Part shown: in pieces, positions 25,644 to 32,223 of the stretch
How positions within the stretch are numbered: position 1 is the stretch's first letter
Layout: each line of letters opens with the position of its first letter
DNA from: CAYXVJ01 sp050309435
GTDB taxonomy: Bacteria; Bacillota; Clostridia; Saccharofermentanales; Fastidiosipilaceae
DNA length: 64,000 bases
Assembly: GCA_050309435.1 (NCBI GenBank)
Contig: JBNRMJ010000031.1
Coordinates: 1-64,000, forward strand
Direction: 5' to 3'
Notes under the pieces: model-generated
What the model was told of the DNA's origin: nothing
Seen by the model: the letters and a program-made list of their open reading frames with translations, nothing else
Databases searched by the model: none
Translations under genes and position numbers: made by a program

Positions 25644-25645
25644 CT

Positions 25646-25855
25646 ATGGCACTCATTGATGTAGAGCAAGTACAGGAGACACTAGGCATCCCTCAGAGCA
25701 CAGCGTACCGGATCATCAAAGAATTGAATTTAGAATTATCCAAAAAGGGCTTTTACACGATCCGGGGAAAAATCGAAGAAACATATCTGCTCAAACGCTT
25801 CGGCATGGTCAATGAAATGGAGTTACCTCATGGAACACAGACCGCTCACAATTAG
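25646..25855 (+). CDS. AlpA/excisionase-like helix-turn-helix protein
   Basis: A 69-residue protein with the DNA-binding pattern DVEQVQETLGIPQSTAYRII and KKGFYTIRGKIEETYLLKRF, typical of small MerR-like excisionase/AlpA proteins in phages and satellites. AGGAGG lies upstream of the ATG. It may act in excision with the integrase or as an activator, as AlpA does in P4-type elements; neither role is proven here. The last 26 bases overlap the start of the primase-helicase gene, suggesting coupled translation. Confidence 0.65.
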   Translation: MALIDVEQVQETLGIPQSTAYRIIKELNLELSKKGFYTIRGKIEETYLLKRFGMVNEMELPHGTQTAHN

Positions 25856-27959
25856 TCGTGCTAGTACGGTAAGGACAAACATTTTTCAGCAAGTTGAGCA
25901 GACTTGGCCTGAGTTTGTTAGATCGTGCCATGAACTAAAAAAAGTGATTCCGGTCGATCATGCAGCGTATGCAGAACTTCCCAAAGATGAACAGCGGAAA
26001 CTGAAAGATGGACATGTGCATTTATTGGGAGCCCTTCAAGACGGCATTCGAAAGAAAGAATCCATCATCAGCAGAGAGGGACTAACTTATGACCTTGATG
26101 GGATTAACCAGGAACAATGCCGAACGGTCTACCAAACGCTAGAAGCATCTGGCTATAACTATCTTTTATATAGCTCAGCTAGTTACGACGGCATCAACCC
26201 ACGCATTCGGATCGAAATACCATTATCGCATGCGATCGCTCCGGCTGACTATGAAACCTTAGCTAGAAACGCAACAGAATTATTCAAAATTCCAGAAGAT
26301 GACGAATGTTCTTATGAAGATACGCATCTCATGTACTATCCGGCTCAGCTCAAAGACGTTAAACCGATCTTTGAAGCTCGTACGGATGGCTTGTACCTAG
26401 ATCCTGCCGATGTACCTGCCAAGGCTCTACGAAGCCCTCAGAACGCTCAGGAGCAGTCCATTGAACCATATGGCATCAAGCACGAGATCAGCGATTCAGA
26501 AGCGATTGAAGCGGTAAGGCAATACGCTGCAAGAGAGCAAACGAATTTAGCTGAGTACCCTCATTACATCTCCGCTCAGCTAGTTATCTGTCGTGCCGTA
26601 CAGCTTGAAGAGATCAGCATGTTTGCAGGTACTGAGTGTACAAAACTCCTAGCCGGAAATAAAGTCGAGTGGATCGATAGCAATCTGAAAAAGTTTGAAC
26701 GAGAATTGAAAAACCCTCGAATCAACACGACCTACGCATTCAGAACTAAGTTCATGAACAACTGGAGCAAGGCAACAGACCAGACCAGGAGCGAAACTAG
26801 TACCGGCATTAAAACAGTTCCAAGACGTTTCGATACAGCCTACGACCTGTACGATGAAGATTTACCGCCAATTGAGTTCTATGTAGATCAGATCGTGCCT
26901 GTTGGCATCGGATGGCTTGCAGGTGAATCTAAAGTAGGCAAATCGTTTCTGGCCATGCAGATGGCCATGAACATCTCTGCCGGAGAACCATTTTTACAGT
27001 CATCAAGTGGCATTTCATTTGACGGTTATAGAACACAGGAAGTTCCGGTACTGTATTACTCACTTGAGATGGCTCCTAACGTGCTCCAAGATCGTCTCCA
27101 CAACATGCGACCGAGTGGCAGCGTATCTAACCGTCTATTCTTCGCTTACGATCTTCCAAGGTTTGACCAAGGCGGTTACGAAGTGTTGGAGAGCGATATT
27201 AAATCACTTGAAGCAAAGGTTATATTCATTGACGTACACGGTAAAGTATCTGCCAAAAAGTCTTCGCAGAATCCACTCTACGAACAAACCTATGACGAGA
27301 TGGATCCATTGAGAAGAATTGCAGAAGAAAACAACTGTTCAATCATATTACTTACCCATCTGAACAAAAGCATTGATAGCAGTCTCTATAACAGAATGAT
27401 GGGTAGTACGGCAAACCGAGGAGCATCTGACTTTAACATGGTTATGGCTAAAGACGGAAACGGACAAACCATGTTCATGGAAGAATCTAGAAAATCTGAA
27501 GGTGTTGAGCTGCTTATGAAATGGAACAAAGAACCTTTAGGCTTTGAATATGTGTCATCAGTCGGAGACATGCTTAGTACCAGGAAGCAGGAAGAATATT
27601 TAAGTAATCCTCTAGTAAATGCCATAAAAACAGCCTTAAAAGCTCAATCTAGAGTTACCCTGACTTCCACTGATCTACGAGAGTTAATGCCGGAATGGAT
27701 TAGAGACAACTGGACTCCCCAAAGGATTGGCAAGCAGATGAAAAGCATTGAAGCAAATCTTAGGCTTTACGATCAGATCAGCATTGATAGTAGACGAGAC
27801 AAAAATCAACGTTGCTTTACGATCAGCAAACCGAAAGAGTCTAAACCGCTTCCCGGCACAGGCGAGTTTCTAGTGGAAATGAAGAAACAAGACCGTTTCA
27901 ACATGTCATCACAGCAGGTTCAGAAAGGAGTAGAAAACCATATACCTATAAATGATTAA
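25830..27959 (+). CDS. replication protein: primase-like N-terminus fused to RepA/DnaB-type helicase
   Basis: A 709-residue protein. The N-terminal third has the pattern of the archaeo-eukaryotic-type primases that precede VapE-like helicases: LTYDLDG (residues 86-91), YLLYSSASYDGINPRIRIEIPLS and HLMYYPAQ. The middle holds a RecA-fold AAA ATPase: Walker A GESKVGKS (365-372), LYYSLEM, Walker B VIFIDVHG (near 463) and ILLTHLNKS. The C-terminal part is charged, possibly origin-binding. ATG 25830 has GGAG seven bases before; an upstream ATG (25812) does not. Iterons follow directly, so it probably starts replication of the excised element. Confidence 0.8.
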   Translation: MEHRPLTISRASTVRTNIFQQVEQTWPEFVRSCHELKKVIPVDHAAYAELPKDEQRKLKDGHVHLLGALQDGIRKKESIISREGLTYDLDGINQEQCRTVYQTLEASGYNYLLYSSASYDGINPRIRIEIPLSHAIAPADYETLARNATELFKIPEDDECSYEDTHLMYYPAQLKDVKPIFEARTDGLYLDPADVPAKALRSPQNAQEQSIEPYGIKHEISDSEAIEAVRQYAAREQTNLAEYPHYISAQLVICRAVQLEEISMFAGTECTKLLAGNKVEWIDSNLKKFERELKNPRINTTYAFRTKFMNNWSKATDQTRSETSTGIKTVPRRFDTAYDLYDEDLPPIEFYVDQIVPVGIGWLAGESKVGKSFLAMQMAMNISAGEPFLQSSSGISFDGYRTQEVPVLYYSLEMAPNVLQDRLHNMRPSGSVSNRLFFAYDLPRFDQGGYEVLESDIKSLEAKVIFIDVHGKVSAKKSSQNPLYEQTYDEMDPLRRIAEENNCSIILLTHLNKSIDSSLYNRMMGSTANRGASDFNMVMAKDGNGQTMFMEESRKSEGVELLMKWNKEPLGFEYVSSVGDMLSTRKQEEYLSNPLVNAIKTALKAQSRVTLTSTDLRELMPEWIRDNWTPQRIGKQMKSIEANLRLYDQISIDSRRDKNQRCFTISKPKESKPLPGTGEFLVEMKKQDRFNMSSQQVQKGVENHIPIND

Positions 27960-28091
27960 ACATGTCATCATGTCATTCTCACACAATGCAGATATACCAG
28001 TAGTTACAGCGATTTTTTCAGCAAAAAAAGATGACATGTTAGGTTCGAAATTACAATGATGACATGTGTGACAAGATGACATGTGTGACAA
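27960..28091. repeat. iteron cluster, probable replication origin of the element
   Basis: Two perfect tandem 17-bp repeats GATGACATGTGTGACAA lie at 28058-28074 and 28075-28091. The core ATGACATGT is also at 28031-28039, and in the opposite direction (ACATGTCAT) at 27960-27968, with a near copy at 27969-27976 and another inside the end of the helicase gene (27901-27909). An A/T-rich stretch (GATTTTTTCAGCAAAAAAAG, 28011-28030) lies between the two orientations. Inverted iteron groups around an AT-rich core beside a replication gene is the layout of satellite and plasmid origins. Confidence 0.7.
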
Positions 28092-28146
28092 GTAGAAGCC
28101 ATCAGTAAACGCTGATATTGAAACTAAATAATGGAAGGTAAATATT

Positions 28147-28374
28147 ATGAAGTACTCACTGATTAAATTGATTGACGGCACCTGTATATACAATGCTGAG
28201 GATTACGACACAAGGATCCAAGTAAATGGTTACATAGTCATTAAGAGCGGAACGCTTATCACCTACATAAACAAAAGACACATTGTAATGCTTCAAGTCT
28301 CTGAGCAGAAAAAATACCTATACCAACTAATTAAATCACTTGAGAAAACCGCAGACACAAACGATGAAACTTGA
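28147..28374 (+). CDS. hypothetical protein of the element (75 aa)
   Basis: A small basic/hydrophobic-patterned protein, MKYSLIKLIDGTCIYNAEDYD and onward, predicted mostly beta-strand in the first 50 residues and ending in a helix. GGAAGG precedes the ATG. I recognise no family. It is the first of a run of small genes after the origin and is tightly followed (10 bp) by the next. Confidence 0.6.
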   Translation: MKYSLIKLIDGTCIYNAEDYDTRIQVNGYIVIKSGTLITYINKRHIVMLQVSEQKKYLYQLIKSLEKTADTNDET

Positions 28375-28384
28375 AAGGATAAAT

Positions 28385-28531
28385 ATGTATACGAAGAAAA
28401 AAAAAGAAACTCCGAATTGCCAAGGCTGCAATACCGGATGTCCGGACTACTCCGGCTATCTGAGGATGCTGAACGATTCTATAAACCGTTTGACGAAAGT
28501 CATTCAAGAACAGAAAAAGGAGCAATCATGA
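28385..28531 (+). CDS. hypothetical small Cys-rich protein of the element (48 aa)
   Basis: A 48-residue protein starting MYTKKKKETPNCQGCNTGCP, with three Cys in CQGCNTGC that could bind a metal, followed by an amphipathic helix (YLRMLNDSINRLTKVIQEQKKE). GAAAGGATAAAT supports the ATG at 28385. Its stop overlaps the next start (ATGA at 28528). The CxxC-helix form could be a DNA- or protein-binding adaptor, but no family is recognised. Confidence 0.55.
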   Translation: MYTKKKKETPNCQGCNTGCPDYSGYLRMLNDSINRLTKVIQEQKKEQS

Positions 28532-28590
28532 TTACAGTGAATAGTACCGGAGCAGACCGACAGGCACAGATTACAAACACAAAAAAGTAG
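28528..28590 (+). CDS. possible 20-residue micro-ORF
   Basis: The ATG overlaps the previous stop and has AAAAAGGAG eight bases upstream. It encodes MITVNSTGADRQAQITNTKK and stops at TAG 28588. Such a well-placed start and site suggest translation, but the peptide is too short to judge and may only couple to, or regulate, what follows. Confidence 0.35.
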   Translation: MITVNSTGADRQAQITNTKK

Positions 28591-28751
28591 TCTGCAATTG
28601 CTTTGGACGGCGCACTACAAACTACTAAGTTGAACGACTTTATAAAGTCTCACAGCTGCCCGGCCAGTTAAGCAGCGAAGCATAACAAGTAGGCACTTGC
28701 AATTAAGTATAGCAAGCGCCAGTGGATTAATCAAATATAGGAGCTTGAACA
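28591..28751 (+). other. non-coding structured stretch within the element
   Basis: This 161-bp stretch has no convincing reading frame but several inverted repeats: the perfect palindrome GACTTTATAAAGTC (28636-28649), GCTGC/GCAGC (28655-28659 with 28672-28676), and the 9-bp stem GGCACTTGC/GCAAGCGCC with one mismatch (28692-28700 with 28712-28720). It could be a small RNA, a processed leader or an operator zone. Confidence 0.35.
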
Positions 28752-29090
28752 ATGAAAGATACAAAAATCAATGAAACTAACAAAGCAGCAGACAAAGCGA
28801 TTTGCGATGTCGCTTACAACATTGGTTATATTAATAACCGCAAGGAGCTAGAACGGCTATTGGCACAGATCTTCACAGTAGCTCGTGTAGCGATGGACGA
28901 AGTCCAGGAACCAGATAGCAGCGTTAAACTGCTTCTTGATACAATCATCGACTTGGTGGGATTAGCTGAACTAGATATAAGAAGTGACCGCCTTAGCCTG
29001 GAGCAAAATGCCGAACGCTTATACGCTGCTTCGAAACAGCTACTACAGGCCAACAGTTTCAATTTAGCTTTTCCCGATCGACCTATTTGA
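28752..29090 (+). CDS. hypothetical all-helical protein of the element (112 aa)
   Basis: A 112-residue protein, probably almost entirely helical (AICDVAYNIGYINNRKELERLLAQIF, then LDTIIDLVGLAELDIRSD and LSLEQNAERLYAASKQLLQA). TAGGAGC precedes the ATG. I recognise no family. It is the last gene before the capsid-cassette promoter, a position where satellites often keep regulators or helper-interference proteins; no function can be assigned. Confidence 0.6.
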   Translation: MKDTKINETNKAADKAICDVAYNIGYINNRKELERLLAQIFTVARVAMDEVQEPDSSVKLLLDTIIDLVGLAELDIRSDRLSLEQNAERLYAASKQLLQANSFNLAFPDRPI

Positions 29091-29106
29091 TATTATTTGA
29101 TCTTAC

Positions 29107-29136
29107 TTGAAAGTCATGCATGAAATATGCTATAAT
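29107..29136 (+). promoter_or_regulatory. strong promoter of the scaffold-capsid cassette
   Basis: TTGAAA (29107-29112), an 18-bp spacer and a perfect extended -10 (TGC-TATAAT, -10 at 29131-29136). It lies 135 bp before the scaffold gene, upstream of a long hairpin. Confidence 0.75.
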
Positions 29137-29143
29137 AAATAGT

Positions 29144-29172
29144 TTGACTTTCTTTAACTTTTGTGATACAGT
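29144..29172 (+). promoter_or_regulatory. second promoter candidate of the capsid cassette
   Basis: TTGACT (29144-29149) and TACAGT (29167-29172) are 17 bp apart, just downstream of the first promoter. Weaker match. Confidence 0.35.
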
Positions 29173-29181
29173 ATAGATGCT

Positions 29182-29232
29182 AATGAGAGTGACTTGGTTC
29201 TCCTGAAGTCATCTGGTCAAGCCATTCTCATT
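29182..29232 (+). promoter_or_regulatory. long leader hairpin before the scaffold gene
   Basis: AATGAGAGTGACTTG (29182-29196) pairs with CAAGCCATTCTCATT (29218-29232): 15 positions with one mismatch and one G-U, around a 21-base loop. No T-run follows, so it is not a terminator. It lies 38 bp before the scaffold start, in the 5' untranslated region. Confidence 0.6.
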
Positions 29233-29270
29233 TAGTCTAGCTGATCCACAGCGTAAAAAAGGAGTTTATC

Positions 29271-29777
29271 ATGACAGAGAAAAATACTGCCAATCAGAAC
29301 GAGCAGCCAATACCTGAAGCGATATTAGAAGCCGAACAGAGTTCACCGGAAGCTCAAACGACCGTTGAAGCTGAACCAGGCAAAGTCTTTTCTCAGGTAG
29401 ACGTAAACCGCATAATTAGTGACAGACTAGGGAAGGAACGCGAAAGGCACGAGAAAGCCTTGACTGATGCACTGGAAGCACAGAAAGCGAACTTGCTTCA
29501 AGAAATTGATACCCTGAGCAGCGAACTTTCAAAAAAAGAAAATCGCCTGTTGTGTCGTGAATATCTAGTAAAAAAAGCGTACCCGTCAGAGCTGCTAAAC
29601 ATCATAAATACCGATGATGTTAATGAGTTTATTAAAAAAGCGGATCAAACCGGCTCACTAATAATGGCTTATGAAAAGAAGCATTTGCCACCGCTTAAGT
29701 CCACAGAACCAAATGACACCAATGCGTTGGCTAGAGCTTTTTCCGTTGTTAAACGTCAGCCAAAAAATTTCCGCTAA
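29271..29777 (+). CDS. DUF4355 phage scaffolding protein
   Basis: A 168-residue protein of the DUF4355 capsid-scaffold type. It has an acidic disordered N-terminus (1-45), the family opening VFSQVDVNRIISDRLGKERERHEKALTDAL, a coiled coil to about residue 105, then a C-terminal part ending AFSVVKRQPKNFR that would bind the coat protein. AAAAAAGGAG precedes the ATG. It directly precedes the major capsid gene (18 bp gap), as in tailed phages of Bacillota, where scaffold proteins guide procapsid assembly and set its size. Here portal and terminase genes are missing upstream. Confidence 0.82.
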   Translation: MTEKNTANQNEQPIPEAILEAEQSSPEAQTTVEAEPGKVFSQVDVNRIISDRLGKERERHEKALTDALEAQKANLLQEIDTLSSELSKKENRLLCREYLVKKAYPSELLNIINTDDVNEFIKKADQTGSLIMAYEKKHLPPLKSTEPNDTNALARAFSVVKRQPKNFR

Positions 29778-29795
29778 GCTTTGAAAGGAAACACT

Positions 29796-30641
29796 ATGGC
29801 TATTGAATTAACTACCAAATTCGCACCCTTTACCGATGAAATATTTCAAAACGAATCGAAACGCTCACTTCTTACCAGTAATGATTTTGACTGGACCGGA
29901 GCACACAGCGTTAAGGTCTGGAAGATATCAACCGTTTCGCTAAACGACTATTCCCGAAACCGTACCGGAGGTGAAGGTGAATCCGCTTCCATCTCACGAT
30001 ACGGAGAACTTCATGACTTAAGTGCTGTTACTGAAGAAATGCTTCTCCGGAAAGATCGTAGCTTCATCTTTAACGTTGATAGAATGGACACGGATGAGAC
30101 TTCCGGACAACTGGAAGCAGGCAGTGCTCTGGCTCGTGAACTGAGAGAAGTTGTTATCCCTGAGATCGACAATTACGTTTACGGCATGATCGTAAGCGGA
30201 GCAGGCACCACAGCCGACGCTCAGGCACTGACCGCTGATAACGTCTATGGAGCCATCCTAGCAGGCTCTGAAGCCCTGGACGATGCTGAAGCACCTGATA
30301 CTGAGCGTGTTCTTATTGTTACTCCGGCTACCTACGCCCTGCTTAAACAAGCGACAGCGTTTGACAACACGGACGTTGGAGCGGAGATAAAGGTTAAAGG
30401 TGTTGTAGGTCTTCTTGATGGCATGGCAGTCATTAAAGTTCCGGCAAGCCGTCTCCCTGTAAACGTTGGGTTCATCATCGCTCATCCCAGTGCCACAGTC
30501 GCTCCGGTGAAGCTTGAGGACTACGGTATTCACGAAGATACTCCATTATCCAGTGGCACGATCGTAACCGGTAGAATCGTCTATGATGCGTTTGTACTGG
30601 ACAACAAAGCTGATGCCATCTATGTTCATCCAATTGCTTAA
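29796..30641 (+). CDS. phage major capsid protein (HK97-fold coat)
   Basis: A 281-residue coat protein of the group found in siphoviruses of Bacillota, opening MAIELTTKFAPFTDEIF. It continues with FDWTGAHSVKVWKISTVSLNDYSRN (N-arm and E-loop region), DRSFIFNVDRMDTDET and ALARELREVVIPEIDNYVYGMI (spine helix), and ends with the A-domain and C-terminal strands (TPATYALLKQA ... DAFVLDNKADAIYVHPIA). ATG 29796 follows GAAAGGAAAC. There is no protease gene, in keeping with a scaffold-dependent coat. It is the last gene of the element and is followed by a terminator. Confidence 0.87.
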   Translation: MAIELTTKFAPFTDEIFQNESKRSLLTSNDFDWTGAHSVKVWKISTVSLNDYSRNRTGGEGESASISRYGELHDLSAVTEEMLLRKDRSFIFNVDRMDTDETSGQLEAGSALARELREVVIPEIDNYVYGMIVSGAGTTADAQALTADNVYGAILAGSEALDDAEAPDTERVLIVTPATYALLKQATAFDNTDVGAEIKVKGVVGLLDGMAVIKVPASRLPVNVGFIIAHPSATVAPVKLEDYGIHEDTPLSSGTIVTGRIVYDAFVLDNKADAIYVHPIA

Positions 30642-30662
30642 TCAGCAGCTAGTAACCATTGA

Positions 30663-30698
30663 GGAGCTTTCCATTTCGGAAGGCTCCTTTCTTTTTTA
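30663..30698 (+). terminator. terminator of the capsid cassette
   Basis: GGAGCTTTCC/GGAAGGCTCC (one G-U) with loop ATTTC, followed by TTTCTTTTTT, 21 bp after the capsid stop. Confidence 0.85.
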
Positions 30699-30812
30699 TG
30701 AGAAATAAAGGAGACACGGCTCCATGCATAAGACCCCGGGTACCTCCCGGGCAGGGTGGCTTTTCCGAGGTTCACTGGGTACTGTACATTTTTTCTCATG
30801 AGGTTGATTGGA
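30699..30812 (+). other. gene-free right end of the element with a GC-rich patch
   Basis: Within the roughly 390-bp gap between the capsid stop and the hydrolase gene, this part holds no gene. It has a GC-rich patch with repeated CCCGGG (CCCCGGGTACCTCCCGGGCA, 30733-30752) in otherwise AT-rich DNA. It might be the leftover start of a lost structural gene or a packaging/terminase site; the sequence alone cannot tell. Confidence 0.3.
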
Positions 30813-30832
30813 CTGATATTATTTTGATATTA
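30813..30832 (+). repeat. right arm-type integrase sites
   Basis: CTGATATTA (30813-30821) and TTGATATTA (30824-30832) repeat with the same 11-bp period and orientation as the pair at the left end. Confidence 0.55.
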
Positions 30833-30944
30833 AAAAAGCTGAGAGAGCATTAAAAACAGGATAATTTCATCTGTTCAATATAAAAGACCTTGATATATCA
30901 GCGTTTCAGCCTATTGTGATATGTGGCAAAAGTGATATTCTAAC

Positions 30945-30960
30945 CTCCTCGTCTCCACCA
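30945..30960 (+). repeat. attR core (16-bp direct repeat)
   Basis: An exact copy of CTCCTCGTCTCCACCA from the tmRNA 3' end, marking the right boundary of the element. Confidence 0.9.
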
Positions 30961-30964
30961 TATA

Positions 30965-30999
30965 AAAACACCGGCAAGCTATTTTTGCCGGTGTTTTCT
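30965..30999 (+). terminator. original tmRNA terminator displaced by the insertion
   Basis: AAAACACCGGCAA/TTGCCGGTGTTTT (13-bp stem) with a T-rich tail starts five bases after attR, the place expected for the pre-insertion terminator of ssrA. Its left A-run lets it also end the convergent hydrolase gene. Confidence 0.8.
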
Positions 31000-31028
31000 T
31001 TAATCACTATTTTTTTACAACTAACTTC

Positions 31029-31973
31029 TTATGACAGGTTTTGCTCGCAGCGGTACAGGAAATCAAATACTGTATCCCAGTACTCGTCCCCTGCTACCAT
31101 TGCGGCCTGACCGTGCTTGGCACCGGGCACAGTGTACTTCTCCTTCACGCCCGCAGAAGCATCGTACACTTGATCCAACATGAAAAACGGGACAAAAGAA
31201 TCATCTTCACCGTGAATGAATAGAATAGGCAGGCGAGTTTTCTTCAGTTGTTTTACCGAGCTTGCTTCTCCCAGAAAATAGCCGGCTTTCAATCTGGTAA
31301 CGAGACTGGCGAAGTTCATAAAGGGGAATGACGGCAGGCCAAAAAGATTTTTGATTTGGAAGGAGAACTCGTCCCACACAGAGCTGTAGCCACAATCTTC
31401 CACCACGGCATAGACATTGGCAGGCAGCTCCTCTCCTGCTGTCATCATCGCGGTCGCTCCGCCCATCGATACGCCGAAAAGAGCGATCCTGGCCTCGGGT
31501 TCGACATCCAGAATCCGGTCGACCCATGCCTTTATATCCAAACGATCGTGCCATCCCATACCTATATAATTACCTTCGCTCTTCCCGTGACCACGCAGAT
31601 CTGGCATCAGCACGTTGTAACCCTTCTCGTAATAACTCTTGGCAAAGGAGACCATCTGATCTGCATAACCCATATAGCCGTGAACACATATTACCCACTT
31701 GCTATCGGGCTTAGCCTGTCTCAGGGTATAGGCATGTAGCATCAGACTGTCGGAAGATTGAAGGTACTCATCCTTAAAACCCGACTCGTCCCACCATCGA
31801 TCGATATCCGATTTATCTTCTCCGGTTGTTCCGCTAACCTCATCGCTATTTTGAATGGAGCCGAAAACAGACGACTTATCCGAGCGGGGATTGAGGGCGA
31901 TATCGTAGAGTTTACTACCGGCAAACAGTCCTGCAAGCAGGACTAGTAAAATAATAATAGCCGGAATAAGCAT
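31029..31973 (-). CDS. membrane-anchored alpha/beta hydrolase
   Basis: A 314-residue protein with one N-terminal membrane helix (about 2-20) and an alpha/beta-hydrolase domain outside or at the membrane: oxyanion region VCVHGYMGY, nucleophile elbow GVSMGG (Ser near 172), catalytic Asp in HGEDDSFVP and His in GAKHGQA. It resembles Bacillus YqkD/FrsA-like serine hydrolases, whose substrates are unknown. The ATG at 31973 is set by AGGAGGT eight bases upstream; a GTG at 31982 would overlap that site. Monocistronic. Confidence 0.85.
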   Translation of the reverse strand: MLIPAIIILLVLLAGLFAGSKLYDIALNPRSDKSSVFGSIQNSDEVSGTTGEDKSDIDRWWDESGFKDEYLQSSDSLMLHAYTLRQAKPDSKWVICVHGYMGYADQMVSFAKSYYEKGYNVLMPDLRGHGKSEGNYIGMGWHDRLDIKAWVDRILDVEPEARIALFGVSMGGATAMMTAGEELPANVYAVVEDCGYSSVWDEFSFQIKNLFGLPSFPFMNFASLVTRLKAGYFLGEASSVKQLKKTRLPILFIHGEDDSFVPFFMLDQVYDASAGVKEKYTVPGAKHGQAAMVAGDEYWDTVFDFLYRCEQNLS

Positions 31974-32149
31974 GCTTGCCACCTCCTCTTTGAGCCTGAT
32001 TGTGGCTTAATAAAGTAATAACATAGAAAGACTGCTTCTACAATCTTTTGTCAACCAGATTTCGCATCGGGTCATTATGCAGCATATTCGTCAAAAAGCA
32101 GAGTCTCGATTCACTAAGTGAACGTTTCCTATTATTTCGGCCCGATCAT

Positions 32150-32178
32150 TTGACAGTTCAATTACCAAATGCTAAATA
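32150..32178 (+). promoter_or_regulatory. candidate promoter of serC-serA
   Basis: A perfect TTGACA (32150-32155) is followed 17 bp later by the weak -10 TAAATA (32173-32178, continuing to AATAAT). It lies about 45 bp before the serC start. The preceding 170 bp hold no gene. Confidence 0.45.
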
Positions 32179-32223
32179 ATTACATATGTAAAATCGATGA
32201 TCGAGATGGAGATTGTGGTAACT

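Larger units (their letters stand above)
23597..30960. mobile_element. capsid-encoding phage satellite-like integrated element at ssrA
   Basis: A 7.35-kb element bounded by a perfect 16-bp direct repeat, CTCCTCGTCTCCACCA, whose left copy is the 3' end of tmRNA. Gene order: integrase and repressor (minus), then (plus) Cro-like, AlpA/excisionase-like, primase-helicase, iterons, three tiny genes, a structured non-coding stretch, a helical protein, a promoter with leader hairpin, scaffold protein and major capsid protein. All genes are intact with good ribosome sites. Terminase, portal, head-tail, tail, lysis and lysogeny-cargo genes are absent. This architecture matches phage-inducible islands (satellites) more than a decayed prophage, but with an unusual minimal capsid cassette. 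Confidence 0.85.

Noticed and set aside
27960..28091. CRISPR array
   Set aside because: Repeats are in direct contact or in both orientations, without regular spacers, and no cas gene is near; iterons explain them.
27909..28193. Minus-strand 94-codon ORF over the iterons
   Set aside because: Open only because of the repeats; no ribosome site and no family.
30659..30853. 64-codon ORF after the capsid gene, possible head-completion gene
   Set aside because: It starts inside the terminator hairpin, lacks a ribosome site and spans the arm sites; no phage family pattern.
23597..30960. Complete prophage
   Set aside because: Only 7.4 kb with no terminase, portal, tail, holin or endolysin; a satellite-type element fits better.
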